This document shows, piece by piece, positions 5,432 through 6,204 of a stretch of DNA of 6,204 bases; position 1 is the first letter of the stretch, and every line of letters begins with the position of its first letter. The notes under the pieces are model-generated. The model was not told the DNA's origin. It saw only the letters and a program-made list of their open reading frames with translations, and searched no databases. Where the stretch lies: contig JAIVJE010000131.1 in NCBI GenBank assembly GCA_020200195.1, positions 1 through 6,204 of the forward strand, read 5' to 3'. A program made the position numbers and the translations under genes. Origin of the DNA: Acidobacteriota bacterium. Its GTDB lineage: Bacteria > Acidobacteriota > Vicinamibacteria > Vicinamibacterales > 2-12-FULL-66-21.

Positions 5432-6085
5432 ATGGGTACTCGAGACGCCCGCGTGGACGGGTACATCGCGAAGTCCGCCCCGTTCGCCAGACCAATCCTC
5501 TCGCACATCCGCGAGGTCGTTCACGCAGGCTGTCCCGACGTCGAGGAAGCGATGAAATGGAGCTTCCCGCACTTCATGTACAAAGGCATGCTCTGCAGCA
5601 TGGCGTCGTTCAAGCAGCACTGTGCGTTCGGATTCTGGAAGGGATCGCTGCTGAAGGACGCCAACACGCCCGCCAGGGATGCCATGGGACAGTTCGGCCG
5701 GATCAGGTCGGTCGCTGATCTGCCGGACGAGACGCGCCTGCTCCGTCTGGTCAAACAGGCCGCGGCGCTCAACGACGAGGGGGTCAAAGTCGCCCGGGCA
5801 CCGAAAGCGCCGCGTGGCAAGACGGTGAAAACGCCGGACTCCTTCATCGCGGCAGTCCGCACAAACAAGAAGGCGCTCGCCACGTATGAGGCGTTCAGCC
5901 CGAGTCACAAACGTGAGTACGTCGAGTGGGTGACGGAAGCGAAGGCCGACGCGACCCGCAAGCGCCGGCTCGAAACCGCGGTCACGTGGATGGCCCAGGG
6001 CAAAGAGCGGAACTGGAAATACACACCTGCGAAGGCCGCCGCGACGACGCGGACGTCGGCTCGGACTACGGGTTCCGCACGGTAG
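5432..6085 (+). CDS. DUF1801 plus OmdA/YdeI-like C-terminal two-domain protein
   Basis: A 217-residue cytoplasmic protein. Residues about 10-115 are the DUF1801 (YdhG-like) domain, with PDVEEAMKWSFPHFMYKGML (35-54) and the conserved KQHCAFGFWKGSLL (61-74). After a basic linker, residues about 134-196 carry the short helical OmdA/YdeI C-terminal domain: FSPSHKREYVEWVTEAK (155-171), then TRKRRLETAVTWMAQGKERNWKY. Residues 198-217 form a low-complexity Ala/Thr/Arg tail. The family is linked by name to Salmonella ompD-associated YdeI and to bacteriocin protection, but the molecular activity is unknown. AGGAGG (5420-5425) sits six bases before the ATG. Its C-terminal domain is the part that the nearby YdeI remnant (4188-4420) lacks. 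No catalytic residues can be named. Confidence 0.88.
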   Translation: MGTRDARVDGYIAKSAPFARPILSHIREVVHAGCPDVEEAMKWSFPHFMYKGMLCSMASFKQHCAFGFWKGSLLKDANTPARDAMGQFGRIRSVADLPDETRLLRLVKQAAALNDEGVKVARAPKAPRGKTVKTPDSFIAAVRTNKKALATYEAFSPSHKREYVEWVTEAKADATRKRRLETAVTWMAQGKERNWKYTPAKAAATTRTSARTTGSAR

Positions 6086-6096
6086 GTCATGCACAG

Positions 6097-6204
6097 TTGC
6101 GTCCGCGCGATCGCCGCTGGGTTGCGTACTGCGCCCTCGCGGTAGCGGTCCTCGGGATCACCTGGTCCGCGATATTTGTCCGGTGGGCCGGCGTGCCCGG
6201 TCCG
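6097..6204 (+). CDS. EamA/DMT-family transporter, 5' end only
   Basis: An open frame runs off the window end and gives 36 residues. WVAYCALAVAVLGITWSAIF (8-27) is one hydrophobic helix followed by VRWAGVPGP, the typical first transmembrane segment of EamA (drug/metabolite transporter) permeases, where S-A-I-F-hydrophobic-R is characteristic. No ATG or GTG precedes it in frame back into the upstream gene, so TTG at 6097 is the likely start; GGTAGGT (6081-6087) lies at a workable distance. It begins 11 bp after the DUF1801 gene stop and may be cotranscribed with it. The substrate is unknown, and the call rests on a short fragment. Confidence 0.6.
   Translation, partial: MRPRDRRWVAYCALAVAVLGITWSAIFVRWAGVPGP

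Noticed and set aside
5171..6094. 307-codon minus-strand open frame opposite the DUF1801 gene
   Set aside because: An Arg-rich shadow of a well-recognised plus-strand family, common in high-GC DNA.

Overview
The window is about 6.2 kb of high-GC (roughly 65%) bacterial chromosome. No phage, plasmid, CRISPR, rRNA or tRNA genes are visible. The gene content fits a free-living soil-type heterotroph: a secreted SMP-30 lactonase-like protein, a GH127 (DUF1680) glycosidase, YdeI/DUF1801 proteins and an NmrA-like reductase. Together with the CGGAT-type intergenic inverted repeats, this makes me lean towards Acidobacteriota (Vicinamibacteria-like). That lineage call is inference only.

Layout. An SMP-30/gluconolactonase-family gene with a signal peptide (21-950, +) converges, 10 bp apart, on a membrane-anchored alpha/beta hydrolase of the BEM46/ABHD13 type (961-1812, -). 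Divergent from the hydrolase is a GH127 beta-L-arabinofuranosidase-like enzyme (1864-3843, +). Its catalytic Cys/Zn centre is intact, but its annotated N-terminus looks damaged: a good signal-peptide start lies at 1811 in another frame, and its ATG would share the tetramer CATG with the hydrolase start. From the GH127 stop codon to about 4105 there is no gene, but a strongly structured inverted-repeat element. Its outer arms carry CGGAT cores spaced by about one helical turn. Its inner 133 bp can fold as a cloverleaf with three arms. After this come an operator-like dyad and a frameshifted, truncated remnant of a YdeI-family gene (4188-4420). The right part holds three + strand genes: an NmrA-like NAD(P)-binding oxidoreductase (4483-5355), a DUF1801 plus OmdA/YdeI-like two-domain protein (5432-6085), and the first 36 codons of a probable EamA/DMT transporter that runs off the window (6097-6204).

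How they work together. The secreted lactonase-like protein and the GH127 glycosidase could both serve extracellular or periplasmic breakdown of arabinose-containing glycans, but gene orientation gives no operon linking them. The right-hand genes each carry their own Shine-Dalgarno sequence and look like independent housekeeping or stress genes. The least explained and most interesting sequence is the 3841-4105 structured element, followed by the perfect 24-bp palindrome embedded in frame in the hydrolase gene.
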